64,000 bases of DNA from Strongylocentrotus droebachiensis (Eukaryota; Echinodermata; Echinoidea; Camarodonta; Strongylocentrotidae): positions 62,001-126,000 of the forward strand of contig JAVYIG010000108.1 in the NCBI GenBank assembly GCA_035222895.1, in the 5' to 3' direction. The notes below the pieces were generated by a model. The model worked only from the letters and a program-made list of their open reading frames with translations, was not told where the DNA came from and did no database searches. The position numbers and the translations under genes were made by a program. Positions 31,557 through 43,922 of this stretch are shown one piece after another (the stretch's first letter is position 1; every line of letters begins with the position of its first letter).

Positions 31557-34500
31557 ATGATGACTGAACCAGGTAGAATCGGCAAATTAGCCTCGCTCCT
31601 GATCAGAATCAGAAGAGCTATACTTGCAGGACTGGGTACTCTCCTTACAGCACTTCTAGCTACTGGATTAAGAGGTACAATTTCGATATTTCAGTCTTAA
31701 TCTTATCATTTAAGGTGTAACCATTATCCATAGGTCTACCGGTTCAAATTTGCAAAGGGGCATGGGGGGGGGGGGGGTGGAGTTGTGGAAGGGGCTGATG
31801 ACGTCTATTGCCCGAATATCAATTTTCCCGTTTCAATTTGTTTACATGATTTTCATGAGAGGAGACGCGATGGATTAGTGGTAGAGCAGTGGTATAAGAC
31901 AGGCTTTTGAAAATCTTTCAACACTTAAATTTCTGGAATGGTAAATATAGCCAATTCATTGCTGTTTAACGATCTAAATTCACATAAAATGTAATTAAAT
32001 TGTAACAATATGATTGGGAGAATTAAAAAATCGATTAGATCAGTTTTTCCCAAATTTTATCATTAATAATGGTCTGTTTTTAATCAAACTTTCAGATTAT
32101 CTTTAATTGTACATTTAGCATTGAAGTCACTACCTTAGCACTATTTTAAGACATTCAGGCATTATTCAAATTGGCGCGTTTTCGGAGTTTGACTTGCATA
32201 CAAGTTTGGCCGCCTATTGGGTACTGTTAAAAGTCGCTTCACCCCAATTTAGTTTGAATACGATGCTATAAAGTCTAACGTTCAGAAATGATGAATCGTA
32301 CGAAAGGCATGTGATAGGGAATGACTCTCCTAACTCTTTATTGTGACGTACCACGTATAATTGATTGTGCAGAAGCAATTTTATGAATGGTCTGTCACTG
32401 CATGGTTAGGCTTTTTAACAAAAGGCGTCAAACTTGGTTGGCCAAGGTTACTGCACTGAGCGAGTGCAAAATAGCTTTGAATATGATCAATGTACTTTTG
32501 GATTTTGTTTTATAAGGAGGTCAAACCTAAACTAGTCAAAGTATGACGTATGAAAATGGTGGAATACAAATGAATGCAATTTACTGAGAAGTCAGAACTA
32601 TTATCTGTTAAGGGGACACAAAAGCATGACGTAAAGAAATTCAGGCATTATTCAAATTGACGCGTTTTAGGGGGGTTTGATTTGCATACTAGTTTGGCCG
32701 CCATTTTGGGTTCTGTGAAATATCACCTCACCCCAATTCAGTTTGAATAAGATGCTAATAAAGTCTAACGTTCAGAAATGATGAATCGTATAGAAGACAC
32801 GTGGTACGGAATAAATCATGTAACTCTTTGTTGTGATATGACAAGTAGAATTATTTGTGCAAAAGCAATCGATCCCGGGGGGATGGGGGGGGGGGGGGGA
32901 TATATCCCCCCCAATATTTCAGGTGGGGGGGATGGCCTGTACAATCATCCCCCCAATAATTCACCATAACACAAATTTAAAAATGAGGAGAAAAATTAAT
33001 GATGAGAGCCAGATGGGAGTAGTTAATGGTTATTACTTGCAAGATGACCATCAATATACACATGTTGCTATCTCATTTTCATAATACATACGTAAATGAG
33101 ACAACCGTATATGAGACAAGAATATATTTAATTCTCGCTCATACGGCTTCATCAGGAATTGATGAATTTATTCAATTTATTCAATCAACAGCACCATAGA
33201 AATGCAGTGCGCCAATTGCTAAGCCGCAGCGTTAAAAAGCAACGAGCTAAATGTTAAGCTCGAAGCGAAAAAGTGCAAAAAAGTAGAGAGTGGGAGAGAG
33301 AAACAGAGAGGATACAGGCGCGTAGCCAGGAGGCAATGGGGGCGGTCCCCTCCCCCCCCCCCCACAAAAAAAAAAAAAAAAAAAAACGCCGGCCAAAAAA
33401 GAGAGAGAAAGAAGAAAGGAAGAGGACGTAGGAAGAAAAAAGATTAAGAGTCGAGAACGGAACAACGAATCGTCATCTTTCTCTAATAATGTAATACAAC
33501 TTCAAAGCTTCAGCGCTTCGCGCAGGAAGGGGGGGGGGGGGAGGGAACTGAATTCAGACGAGGATTAAGAGTCGAGAATGGTACAACGAATCGTCTTCTT
33601 TCTCTAATAATTAAATTACACGGTAAAGCTTCGCGCGGGAAGGGGGGGGGGGAACTGAATGTAGACAAGGATTAAGAGTAATAATTTATTGAACCGTCAA
33701 AGCTTCTGCGCTTCGCGCAATAGGGGGGAAACTGCATTCAGACAAGGACACGATACAACGAATCGTCTTCTTTCTCTAATAATGTAATGAAATGCGAAAG
33801 CTTCCGCGCTTCGCGAAGGGATGGGCGTAAATGAATAAAGATAAGGATTAAGAGTAATAATTAAATTAAACGTCAAAGCTTCCGCGCTTCGCGCGGGAGG
33901 GCGGGGGGAATTAGACTCAGACAAGGACACGATACAACGAATCGTCTTCTTTCTCTAATAATTTAATGAAACGTGAAAGCTTCCGCGCTTCGCGCGGGAT
34001 GGGCGAAAATGAATTCAGACAAGGATTAAGAGTAATAATTATTTAAAACGTCAAAGCTTCCCTGCTTCGCGCGAGAGGGGGGGGGGGGAGGAAACTGAAT
34101 TCAGACAAGGATTAAGAGTCGAGAACGGTACAATGAATCGTCTTCTTTCTCTAATAATGTAATGAAATGCGAAAGTTTCCGCGCTTCGCGCAGGGATGGC
34201 CGTAAATGAATATAGACAAGGATTAAGAGTAATAATTAAATTAAACGTCAAAGCTTCCGCGCTTCGCGCGGGAGGGCGGGGGGAATTGGACTCAGACAAG
34301 GACACGATATAACGAATCGTCTTCTTTCTCTAATAATTTAATGAAACGTGAAAGCTTCCGCGCTTCGCGCGGGATGGGCGAAAATGAATTCAGACAAGGA
34401 TTAAGAGTAATAATTATTTAAAACGTCAAAGCTTCCCTGCTTCGCGCGAGAGGGGGGGGGGGGTAACTGAATTCAGACAAGGATTAAGAGTCGAGAACGG

Positions 34501-37500
34501 TACAATGAATCGTCTTCTTACTCTAATGGTTAAATGAAACGTCAAAGCTTCCGCGCTTCGCGCGGGAGGGGCGAAACAATAATTCAGAGTCGAGAACGGT
34601 ACAACGGATCGTCTTCTTTCTCTAATAATTTAATGAAACGTCAAAGCTTCCGTGCTTCGCGGGGGAGGGGGAAAACTCCTCCCTCCCTGCACCCAACCCC
34701 CTAGAGAGCGCGCTTCGCGCGCTCTGTAAGTGATTCGCACGCTTCGCGTGCTCACTACTGTCCCCCCCCCAAAAAAAAATGAAATCCTGGCTACGCGCTT
34801 GGGGAGGGGGTGCAACCTGCCACACGCTTCTACCTCTTGGTTGCTTTGATCCATTGCCGAAAATATTTTGGCACCTATCATCCCCCCCAACCACGGATAC
34901 AAATCGACACCCTTGCTCATTACAATCACTAAGCGCTTCCAAACTTGGAGATTATTACCCCGGCTTTATAGCTGTGCTGCCATTACGGCGTTCTAGCATT
35001 TCAAAGAATTAATTCCTGCCAGGTACCCATTTACATCACCTGGGATGTAGATCAATGTCTTGCCAAAGGACATTAGTGCCGCGGCGGGTCTCAAACCGCG
35101 GACCTTGTGATCGACAGTCCGGCGACTTAACCACTCGACCACGGCACCTCTACATAAATGGTCAATGCATGGATACGCTTTTTGAGAGAAGAAATCAAAT
35201 TATTTACAATAATTGATGTATCCGCATTTAGGGGCATATTTATTTCCATGAAGAAAAAATGACACGAGACCCATTTTCGTAAGACCCCGAAAATCCACTT
35301 TGGACAGCGAGCTGAAGGAATTTCAATATCAAATGTTATATAATCAAATTTAAAATATTCTAACTTGTTGCGAGTTAAAAATATGTCATTAACTTTATAA
35401 TAAAAAATGATAACAAAAACGTTACTTATAAAGCGCTTACCACCGAAGTCTCTAAGCGCTACAACAAACAAAATAGACTGATAAACAATAAAAAGGCCCA
35501 CTGCACTACTTGAGCTACTTGAGCCCTCTCTATATTAAACAATGCCTAATCGGTGACCATTGGTCCCCCATGATCCTCTTTTTCTTATGTTAACTGAGAG
35601 CTGAGTTGATGAGATAACCACCTGTCCAGTGACCTTGCAGGGCGGTCTAATCCCTCCTGTAAACTAGTACTGATAAGCTTTAAACAAAACAAAAATGTGC
35701 AAATAAACCTACAAATTACAATACATATGAAATACACATCACTTTAATTTAATTTAATTTAATTTAATTATACATAGAAAATGAGTAAGGCATGGAATTT
35801 TTCTTCCATAAAACAGTAACGCAACACCCTCCTAAAAGAAAACAAAAAGAAACGCAACAAGCAAAAACAAAATTGTGCCTGTTTGAATACATTATTAACC
35901 CTGTTCTTTGTTACATATACTGTTTAGGAGACTGGTTACTTATGTACGTCCAATTCAAAAGAGAGAGAAAGAAGAAAGGAAGAGGACGTAGGAAGAAAAA
36001 AGATTAAGAGTCGAGAACGGAACAACGAATCGTCATCTTTCTCTAATAATGTAATACAACTTCAAAGCTTCAGCGCTTCGCGCAGGAAGGGGGGGGGGGG
36101 AGGGAACTGAATTCAGACGAGGATTAAGAGTCGAGAATGGTACAACGAATCGTCTTCTTTCTCTAATAATTAAATTACACGGTAAAGCTTCGCGCGGGAA
36201 GGGGGGGGGGGGGGGGGGAACTGAATGTAGACAAGGATTAAGAGTAATAATTTATTGAACCGTCAAAGCTTCTGCGCTTCGCGCAATAGGGGGGAAACTG
36301 CATTCAGACAAGGACACGATACAACGAATCGTCTTCTTTCTCTAATAATGTAATGAAATGCGAAAGCTTCCGCGCTTCGCGAAGGGATGGGCGTAAATGA
36401 ATAAAGATAAGGATTAAGAGTAATAATTAAATTAAACGTCAAAGCTTCCGCGCTTCGCGCGGGAGGGCGGGGGGAATTAGACTCAGACAAGGACACGATA
36501 CAACGAATCGTCTTCTTTCTCTAATAATTTAATGAAACGTGAAAGCTTCCGCGCTTCGCGCGGGATGGGCGAAAATGAATTCAGACAAGGATTAAGAGTA
36601 ATAATTATTTAAAACGTCAAAGCTTCCCTGCTTCGCGCGAGAGGGGGGGGGGGGGAGGAAACTGAATTCAGACAAGGATTAAGAGTCGAGAACGGTACAA
36701 TGAATCGTCTTCTTTCTCTAATAATGTAATGAAATGCGAAAGTTTCCGCGCTTCGCGCAGGGATGGCCGTAAATGAATATAGACAAGGATTAAGAGTAAT
36801 AATTAAATTAAACGTCAAAGCTTCCGCGCTTCGCGCGGGAGGGCGGGGGGAATTGGACTCAGACAAGGACACGATATAACGAATCGTCTTCTTTCTCTAA
36901 TAATTTAATGAAACGTGAAAGCTTCCGCGCTTCGCGCGGGATGGGCGAAAATGAATTCAGACAAGGATTAAGAGTAATAATTATTTAAAACGTCAAAGCT
37001 TCCCTGCTTCGCGCGAGAGGGGGGGGGGGGGTAACTGAATTCAGACAAGGATTAAGAGTCGAGAACGGTACAATGAATCGTCTTCTTACTCTAATGGTTA
37101 AATGAAACGTCAAAGCTTCCGCGCTTCGCGCGGGAGGGGCGAAACAATAATTCAGAGTCGAGAACGGTACAACGGATCGTCTTCTTTCTCTAATAATTTA
37201 ATGAAACGTCAAAGCTTCCGTGCTTCGCGGGGGAGGGGGAAAACTCCTCCCTCCCTGCACCCAACCCCCTAGAGAGCGCGCTTCGCGCGCTCTGTAAGTG
37301 ATTCGCACGCTTCGCGTGCTCACTACTGTCCCCCCCCAAAAAAAAATGAAATCCTGGCTACGCGCTTGGGGAGGGGGTGCAACCTGCCACACGCTTCTAC
37401 CTCTTGGTTGCTTTGATCCATTGCCGAAAATATTTTGGCACCTATCATCCCCCCCAACCACGGATACAAATCGACACCCTTGCTCATTACAATCACTAAG

Positions 37501-40500
37501 CGCTTCCAAACTTGGAGATTATTACCCCGGCTTTATAGCTGTGCTGCCATTACGGCGTTCTAGCATTTCAAAGAATTAATTCCTGCCAGGTACCCATTTA
37601 CATCACCTGGGATGTAGATCAATGTCTTGCCAAAGGACATTAGTGCCGCGGCGGGTCTCAAACCGCGGACCTTGTGATCGACAGTCCGGCGACTTAACCA
37701 CTCGACCACGGCACCTCTACATAAATGGTCAATGCATGGATACGCTTTTTGAGAGAAGAAATCAAATTATTTACAATAATTGATGTATCCGCATTTAGGG
37801 GCATATTTATTTCCATGAAGAAAAAATGACACGAGACCCATTTTCGTAAGACCCCGAAAATCCACTTTGGACAGCGAGCTGAAGGAATTTCAATATCAAA
37901 TGTTATATAATCAAATTTAAAATATTCTAACTTGTTGCGAGTTAAAAATATGTCATTAACTTTATAATAAAAAATGATAACAAAAACGTTACTTATAAAG
38001 CGCTTACCACCGAAGTCTCTAAGCGCTACAACAAACAAAATAGACTGATAAACAATAAAAAGGCCCACTGCACTACTTGAGCTACTTGAGCCCTCTCTAT
38101 ATTAAACAATGCCTAATCGGTGACCATTGGTCCCCCATGATCCTCTTTTTCTTATGTTAACTGAGAGCTGAGTTGATGAGATAACCACCTGTCCAGTGAC
38201 CTTGCAGGGCGGTCTAATCCCTCCTGTAAACTAGTACTGATAAGCTTTAAACAAAACAAAAATGTGCAAATAAACCTACAAATTACAATACATATGAAAT
38301 ACACATCACTTTAATTTAATTTAATTTAATTTAATTATACATAGAAAATGAGTAAGGCATGGAATTTTTCTTCCATAAAACAGTAACGCAACACCCTCCT
38401 AAAAGAAAACAAAAAGAAACGCAACAAGCAAAAACAAAATTGTGCCTGTTTGAATACATTATTAACCCTGTTCTTTGTTACATATACTGTTTAGGAGACT
38501 GGTTACTTATGTACGTCCAATTCAAAAGACTCTGGCAGGAGGATACGACATGGAGGACGATGCCCTCTCAACATACTTCATTCGACATCAACAACGTGAC
38601 CAATCATGAGTTCGTAGGCTTTGATGGATATTACATGAAGGTTTGTGATTCTCATCCTACATCATTGTTTCTGAAAGATAAAGTTGAGTTTTAAAGGTAA
38701 TACAAAGTTTTGGTATGGGGTCATAAATTTGTTTCAAATGAACATATTGGAATGCATAATATGATCCTACAATATTCAGTGATCGTTGACGCGGTTGAAA
38801 TCGAGTCTAAAGTTGTGAAATTGTAAATAATACACTCCTTATGTTGTACGGCTCCCTCTCAAGGTCAAGATATTAATAAAGCTTTAAAATGTTTCTTGAC
38901 TAAAATCGACCGATTAGCTATTCCCATTTGGAAATTATACATCACAACTACATATTCTGACATGTTCATGGTCGCAGCTACCATTGTACGACCGTATAGG
39001 AGCTATTTGAAATTTATCAAAATTTACCGGGAGCACCGGTAAATTGTAATATTCCATTGTTTTCGAAAGCAGACGTGTTTTAGGGGCTAAATTATCTAGT
39101 GCTTATAATATATATCAAATTTGTAAAGAATCACTATCCACTAAAATTTCAAAAATTTCCAAAACTTTGTACTACCTTGAATCTCAAATTTGTCCCGGTT
39201 AAGTCTAATCATAAACAAAATGCTAGTATATGATAAAGATTTTTCTACTCCCGTACAGTTATCGTTAAGCATTAGCTTGATGGGGAGGGAAATCAATAGA
39301 ATAGAAAGTACCATTGCGAATCTGTTTTATTTCATTTGTTATAAAACAGCAACGCAAATCCCCCTAAAACAAAACAAAACGAAACAAACAAACAAAACAT
39401 ATATGCCTGTTTGAATACATAAGTAACCCTATTTTTTGTTACATATACTGTTAATTCATATCTATATGTTTTCGGGTTGTCCGTCCGTCAGTCCTTCCCG
39501 CTTTCTTGTAACGCGATATCTGATGAACCACTTCAGTAATGAACTTCAAACTTGATCAAATTTATGATATTAAAGGTGTTTAGCCTTGCTATATTGCAAT
39601 GTCTTAACATGGTGACAGTATTGTTATAGGAAGATGATCCAATAACATTTTTGGAGCCAGTATTTTGAACATATCATTTTGTTATACCTCTCATCGAAAA
39701 TATCTTGTTCATGGATTGGTCAAGAGCACCTTACATGATGCAATATAACTGTAGCTTGTATGTATGGTATCTATGCAGGAAGACACTTATATGATCTTTG
39801 CTTGAGTCTTATCTCACAGGGACATAGTCAATAATACAAATAAACTCTTTCACATTTCCATCCATTTCTTGCAAATTTTTTCTCATAATCGTTGCCTTTT
39901 TAATTCATATTTGACAGGATGTAGGATTTTATGTTCTTCAATCTTTCACTGGAGCTTTTCTTATCTTCTATGGAGTCGGTGGATACTTGAAATGGTACTA
40001 TTACATCCAACGTCGTGAGAGGGCAGCAGACTGGAAATGTCAACCGGAGCGGTTCTTACAACCCGAGGATGTCCGGTTAGAATTTTGGTTGGGATCGCTC
40101 AACATAGCAATCGGTTCACTTTCATTTGGTAAGGATTGAGAGGCATAAAATAAAATAGGCACGAATATGTTTTTAGACAAAACCACAAAGACATACATAT
40201 ATCAAATTAACGTGCGTACTATATAATAAGGGACGAACGGACAAACAAACAAGGAAATGAGTTGGTATTGGTCCGACAGTTTTCGCCTATTAACCGACCG
40301 GACCCCGGTTCGAACCGAGTCGCTTACATCGGACGATAACGTAAAAAGTAGGTCTCTGATCCAAATAATTAAATTTGATTGCTACAGGTCTGTAGAAAAG
40401 CAAATTGACGCACTTACACCCACCCACATACCCCATACACACACACATCACACGCACAAACCGACAACCCTCCCTACACACAAAACAAATTGCATTAGGT

Positions 40501-43500
40501 CCATACATTGACATGCCAAGATGCAAAGACCTACTATAGGAATAGTTAGGAACTAGTCATCATGCCTCCTGACATGCAGGGCACCAGTGTAGGCACACGA
40601 TAACTTTATAAGCATAACTTACAGTAGCATCCGGATATATTTACATCTCTTTATGATTAAAATTAATTTACAAATCGTCTATACACGACTGCAATTACAA
40701 TCTTAATCTCATGTTTTTCTTGCTTCTTCAAGGTATTTTAGTAACCTACATCATGAACGGAGGGGAGACCAAACTTTATTACAACATCAAAGACTACGGG
40801 TGGGTCTACTTTCTACTCTCCATCCCTGGCTTATACGTGTACAACGAAGCTTCGTCATATTACACCCATCGATTGATGCACCATCCTATCTTGTATCGTC
40901 GTTATCACAAACTTCACCATCACTTCAAGTCTCCTACCCCCTGGACAGCTGCTGCCTCGCATCCTTATGAATTCATACTCTTCCAGTTCCTTCTCGAGAT
41001 ACCCATCTTCCTGGTCCCGTTGCACGCAGGTAATCAACTCTATTGCGTGGTCATAACGTCACAGAACTAGCCAATCAGAATACACTATTTTGCAATCAAC
41101 TGATGATACCTTGATCTGATTGGCTAATCATAATACTCAACTGCACAAAAAGATGCGATCAAACGCGAATCTAAACTTAAAGATGCTCAAGCTTGGGTAT
41201 AAAGAGGGCAGCACACGGACGTGCGATACCTATACCATCTTGCGAACTCTTTACGAAAGGGAGCGTAATACCCGTTGGCTCAGTGTTATATAGTTTTACA
41301 CTATCAAATTTATCTAAAAATGCACATTATTATTGTTCTGTAAAACACATTTATTTGCAATCTAATCTTGCGAGGTTTATTTGATATTTGATGGGAATTT
41401 GAAGATTATATTATGTATTAAAGTCCATGTCCGGGTGTTGGTAGATCACGTTTAGCAAATACGCAACGTAAGCGTAAATGATTTCACTTTGTATGCCCTG
41501 TAGTACCTACACTGCAAATGTCCATGCAGACTTCCTATGACTGTTTTATGTACGATTATGGTATTACGCGCGGTACTCTGCAACCGCTCCGATGTAGACA
41601 CTGAGTTTCCTTCGGGAGATAAAGGCGGTGTCCGTGTGCTGCCCTCTATATACCCAAGCTTCAGCATCTTTAAATGCAACCTAATAACATTCACACAACC
41701 AATCAGATCATGATTTCAGGTACTGACGCTCCGTTTCATCGCAACTCATTTGTAGGAACGCTAAGAACTATAGCCAATCAGGGCACGCCTTTCAAATAGT
41801 CAGTACCTTGGTCTAGATTGGATAATGATGGAGAAAATCAGTTTAATGGGGAGTCCATTCTGACATCATGTTGGTTTGAATAAAAGAAGGAAAATAAAAA
41901 AAACTTGTCCGCAAAGATATGAGAAAATCCCGAAAAGTAAAAGACACGTAACTTTTTTTGTAAAATGGCGATCTCTCGATGGAGCACAAATTAGCAGTTC
42001 TTCATAAACGGATCTCCTCCATGGGTGACCCGACATTTGACCCGGATACAGTTGCTCTGTGTTTTATTTCGTAGGTCTATACTCCAGTCAAACCGACAAG
42101 ACTGACTCGCTAGACCAACAACATACCAGGAATTCAAACTACCTTAACATACTAAACAAAACATCACATTACCGCGCATGGCCAAGAGTCGCTCGATTTG
42201 GAATCGGTTTGGAGATAGTTTAGCAGTGTGACTGAGGAATAAGGTTTGCAATTGGATTTGAAATTAGATTTAGGGTTAGGATTCGAGTTCTAGCTGTGTA
42301 GTATAGGGTCCGGGGTGAGGGTTTCAGGAGCATATCACAGGAGCATGTGTCGTACAACACATCTACGAGTTTCACACAAAACAATATACAGTATGGAGAG
42401 TATCCCCCATTCTTTTTTTTGAAGAAGGTATAGGTTTAGGGTTAGATTATCATCAATATACAAATAATACGCAGCAGTGATGGCATAGTAAGAATTACCC
42501 TCACAAGGTACCTTTGAAACAGTAACACGCCCGAGGCGATAGCCGAGGGTCTTTATACTGTTTCGAAGGTACCGAGAGTGAGTAATTTTACTAATGCCCG
42601 AACAAAATGCCGTGTGTTATTTAATTTTATAAGATGATGTTTATTATTTTGTTTTATAAAATGATGTTTTAGAACATGAATTTATTGATGACCGGTCATT
42701 AGTAAAATTATGTGTTAGGCAAAATAAATGCCTAGTCACGTGTATGCTCTCAACCAATTATTTTTTATTTCGCTTCATCATCTTATAATATCATATACCT
42801 CGTAACTATTGGTGTCAAAGGTGCTGAGTTATTCTTATCCTCATCATCATGATATGAATCATCATCAGTAACAGCATTGGTTGTAGTCCTTTCAAATCTT
42901 TAAAGATATGATGTTACATTTGCTTTGCTTTTTTCTTCTCCATAAAGGTGTATTCCTGTGTTGTCTAATATACGGATACTATCACAGCATCATTTCACAC
43001 TCGGGCATTGACCTTCACTCGATGTTCCCATGGCAACCAAGTGTAATTTTCCATGACGATCATCACAAGTAATTACGATTATCTCTTAAAATGACTTTCC
43101 GTATAATAGTTCTCTTGCATAAAACTTAGTATTGATGGTAACTTCGTCATCAATATTAAAGACCGTGGCAATATCATTTAACAGCCAATCAAATCAAGAT
43201 TTCCATGGAGGTTCCCTTTAATGGCAAAGTTACCATTAATGCTAAGTTTTAAGCAACGGGGCACAGCTATGTATTTTACAGCTTACATAGGGGCAGAGCT
43301 GCTCCAGGATTCTGACCAAAAAAGTTAAGGGGGAGGGCACAATTACAAACACTCTGTGAGAAGCAAGTAAGCGAGCAAACTTTGCCCTTTTCAGTCTGCT
43401 TAAGCCTACAAGGGGCATAAAAACACGTAATATACCATATTTTGCTGCTGTATTTGTTACAGTTCCACAATCTTTACCCATATTCCAAAACCCTAAAAAA

Positions 43501-43922
43501 ATGTTAAAAATCTAGTTCGTTTAATATTATTGTACTTATATATTATCTTTGAAATGTTAATGTTATTTATGTTAATATTACTCTATTATGCTTGTATTTA
43601 TGAAACGTTTAAAGCGTTTTTTCTTCTTCTCCGTTATACGTTTCGTTTCGGAGAGCGAACCCTATAAACTTACCTTGGAATGACGATGTGAGAATGTGTC
43701 ATATATATTTTCTGTCAATATCTTTTGTAACTTTTTCTACCTCTCTCTTTTTTTCTTTGCAGGTACTTTCATTGTAATTTTGGAGTGAATACGATGATAT
43801 TTGACAGGCTTCATGGCACACTGCGTAAAAACAACAGATTTTACTCAGAAACAACATTCGGTGGGAAGGGCGCCCCCAAACATGATCCTTCAGCGGCCAG
43901 AACCACTGATAAAGATTCGTAG
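31557..43922 (+). CDS. fatty acid hydroxylase/sterol desaturase family protein (FAH-B)
   Basis: Coding exons 31557-31674, 38495-38640, 39918-40128, 40733-41029, 42948-43068 and 43763-43922 join to 350 codons plus TAG, with phases 1,0,1,1,2 as in FAH-A and FAH-C. The histidine boxes are HRLMH, HKLHH and HDDHH, all intact. It begins MMTEPGRIGK, and an AG acceptor at 31550 just before the ATG implies an upstream 5' UTR exon. The C terminus (TDKDS) has no dilysine signal. Exon 3 encodes a membrane segment followed by QRRERAADWKCQPERF, conserved among the three genes. The 6.8-kb intron 1 contains the inverted satellite element, a 2.56-kb tandem duplication and a 35-bp stub of exon 2 (35928-35962). 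The enzyme class is firm, the substrate unknown. A FAH-C-like 3' flank reappears only at about 45540, so roughly 1.6 kb was probably inserted after the stop. Confidence 0.9.
31862..31908 (+). mobile_element. SINE remnant in FAH-B intron 1
   Basis: GAGACGCGATGGATTAGTGG and TAGAGCAGTGGTATAAGACAG match the head of the SINE in FAH-C intron 1 (49283-49370, GACGCGATGGCTCAGTGG). The insertion therefore predates the B/C duplication and has lost its B box here. Confidence 0.6.
32868..34918 (-). mobile_element. satellite-bearing element, copy B (inverted)
   Basis: This is the reverse complement of the element at 20202-22831. It starts TCGATCCCGGGGGGATGG, continues through the same ~420-bp right part (GAGACAACCGTATATGAGAC, GCTCATACGGCTTCATCAGG) and the satellite (about 33440-34680), and ends at ACGGATACAAATCGACACCC. 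Extra hairpins sit at 34700-34745. It lies in FAH-B intron 1, opposite in orientation to copy A. Confidence 0.7.
35015..35155 (-). mobile_element. tRNA-derived SINE, minus strand (copy within duplication unit 1)
   Basis: Read on the minus strand it has a head GGTGCCGTGGTCGAGTGGTT, B box GGTTTGAGACCC and body GGCAAGACATTGATCTACAT with CCAGGTGATGTAAATGGG. The duplicate is at 37582-37722. Confidence 0.7.
35495..35680 (+). repeat. TTAA-type short repeat, copies 3 and 4
   Basis: It begins GGCCCACTGCACTACTTGAG and ends AACTAGTACTGATAAGCTTTAA. The second copy is at 38062-38247 in duplication unit 2. Confidence 0.65.
35928..35962 (+). pseudogene. duplicated 5' stub of FAH-B exon 2
   Basis: An intact acceptor (CTGTTTAG at 35920-35927) precedes the first 35 bases of exon 2 (encoding GDWLLMYVQFKR). 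The duplication junction then switches to GA-rich DNA, and the frame meets TAA at 36005-36007. There is no donor at the expected place. If spliced in, it would truncate the protein after the N-terminal region. Confidence 0.85.
35957..38529 (+). repeat. 2.56-kb tandem duplication, unit 2
   Basis: This unit leads into the real exon 2 of FAH-B. It has extra G residues at about 36200-36218 relative to unit 1. Near-identity means either a very recent event or an assembly collapse/expansion artefact. Confidence 0.9.
39340..39452 (+). repeat. relic copy of the intron sequence preceding exon 2
   Basis: The segment with CAGCAACGCAAATCCCCC, GCCTGTTTGAATACATAAGT and TTGTTACATATACTGTT matches the ~110 bp immediately before exon 2 (38383-38494). 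It stops just before the acceptor AG. It lies in intron 2, on the other side of the exon. Confidence 0.65.
41177..41673. mobile_element. TTAA-flanked MITE in FAH-B intron 4
   Basis: The 489-bp element (41181-41669) has ~40-bp inverted ends starting AGATGCTCAAGCTTGGGTAT, with only a few mismatches. TTAA sits on both sides (41177-41180, 41670-41673). The matching intron of FAH-C reads CTAAACTTAAATGCGACCTA across the site, the unoccupied state with one TTAA. TTAA duplication and precise boundaries indicate a piggyBac-type non-autonomous element. It carries no transposase. Confidence 0.9.
42482..42598. repeat. short foldback in FAH-B intron 4
   Basis: CATAGTAAGAATTACCCTCA at the left pairs with GAGTAATTTTACTAATG at the right, and GGTACCTTTGAAACAGTA pairs with TACTGTTTCGAAGGTACC. 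The centre is CCCGAGGCGATAGCCGAGGG. It is a hairpin of about 117 bp. Confidence 0.7.
43116..43258. repeat. imperfect foldback in FAH-B intron 5
   Basis: TTGCATAAAACTTAGTATTG and ATGGTAACTT at the left are matched in reverse by AAGTTACCATTAATGCTAAG and TTTTAAGCAA at the right. Related but decayed sequence lies in FAH-C intron 5 (TTTGCATTAAACATACCACT). Confidence 0.55.

Larger units (their letters stand above)
33397..35962 (+). repeat. 2.56-kb tandem duplication, unit 1
   Basis: Unit 1 runs from AAAAGAGAGAGAAAGAAGAA to the exon 2 stub (ACGTCCAATTCAAAAGA), and unit 2 follows directly. By eye the two differ almost only in homopolymer lengths (offset 2560 at the left, 2567 at the right). A 6-bp microhomology AAAAGA is present at the junction and at both outer ends. 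The unit contains part of the satellite array, a minus-strand SINE and the TTAA-type MITE. Confidence 0.9.

Noticed and set aside
34622-34942. Short open frames in the satellite element, repeated at 37198-37509
   Set aside because: They cross hairpin repeats and G/C runs, differ only with homopolymer lengths, and show no codon-like conservation.
35127-35501. 124-codon minus-strand frame, repeated at 37694-38068
   Set aside because: The two copies are identical because of the recent 2.56-kb duplication, not selection; the frame overlaps a SINE and shows no domain.
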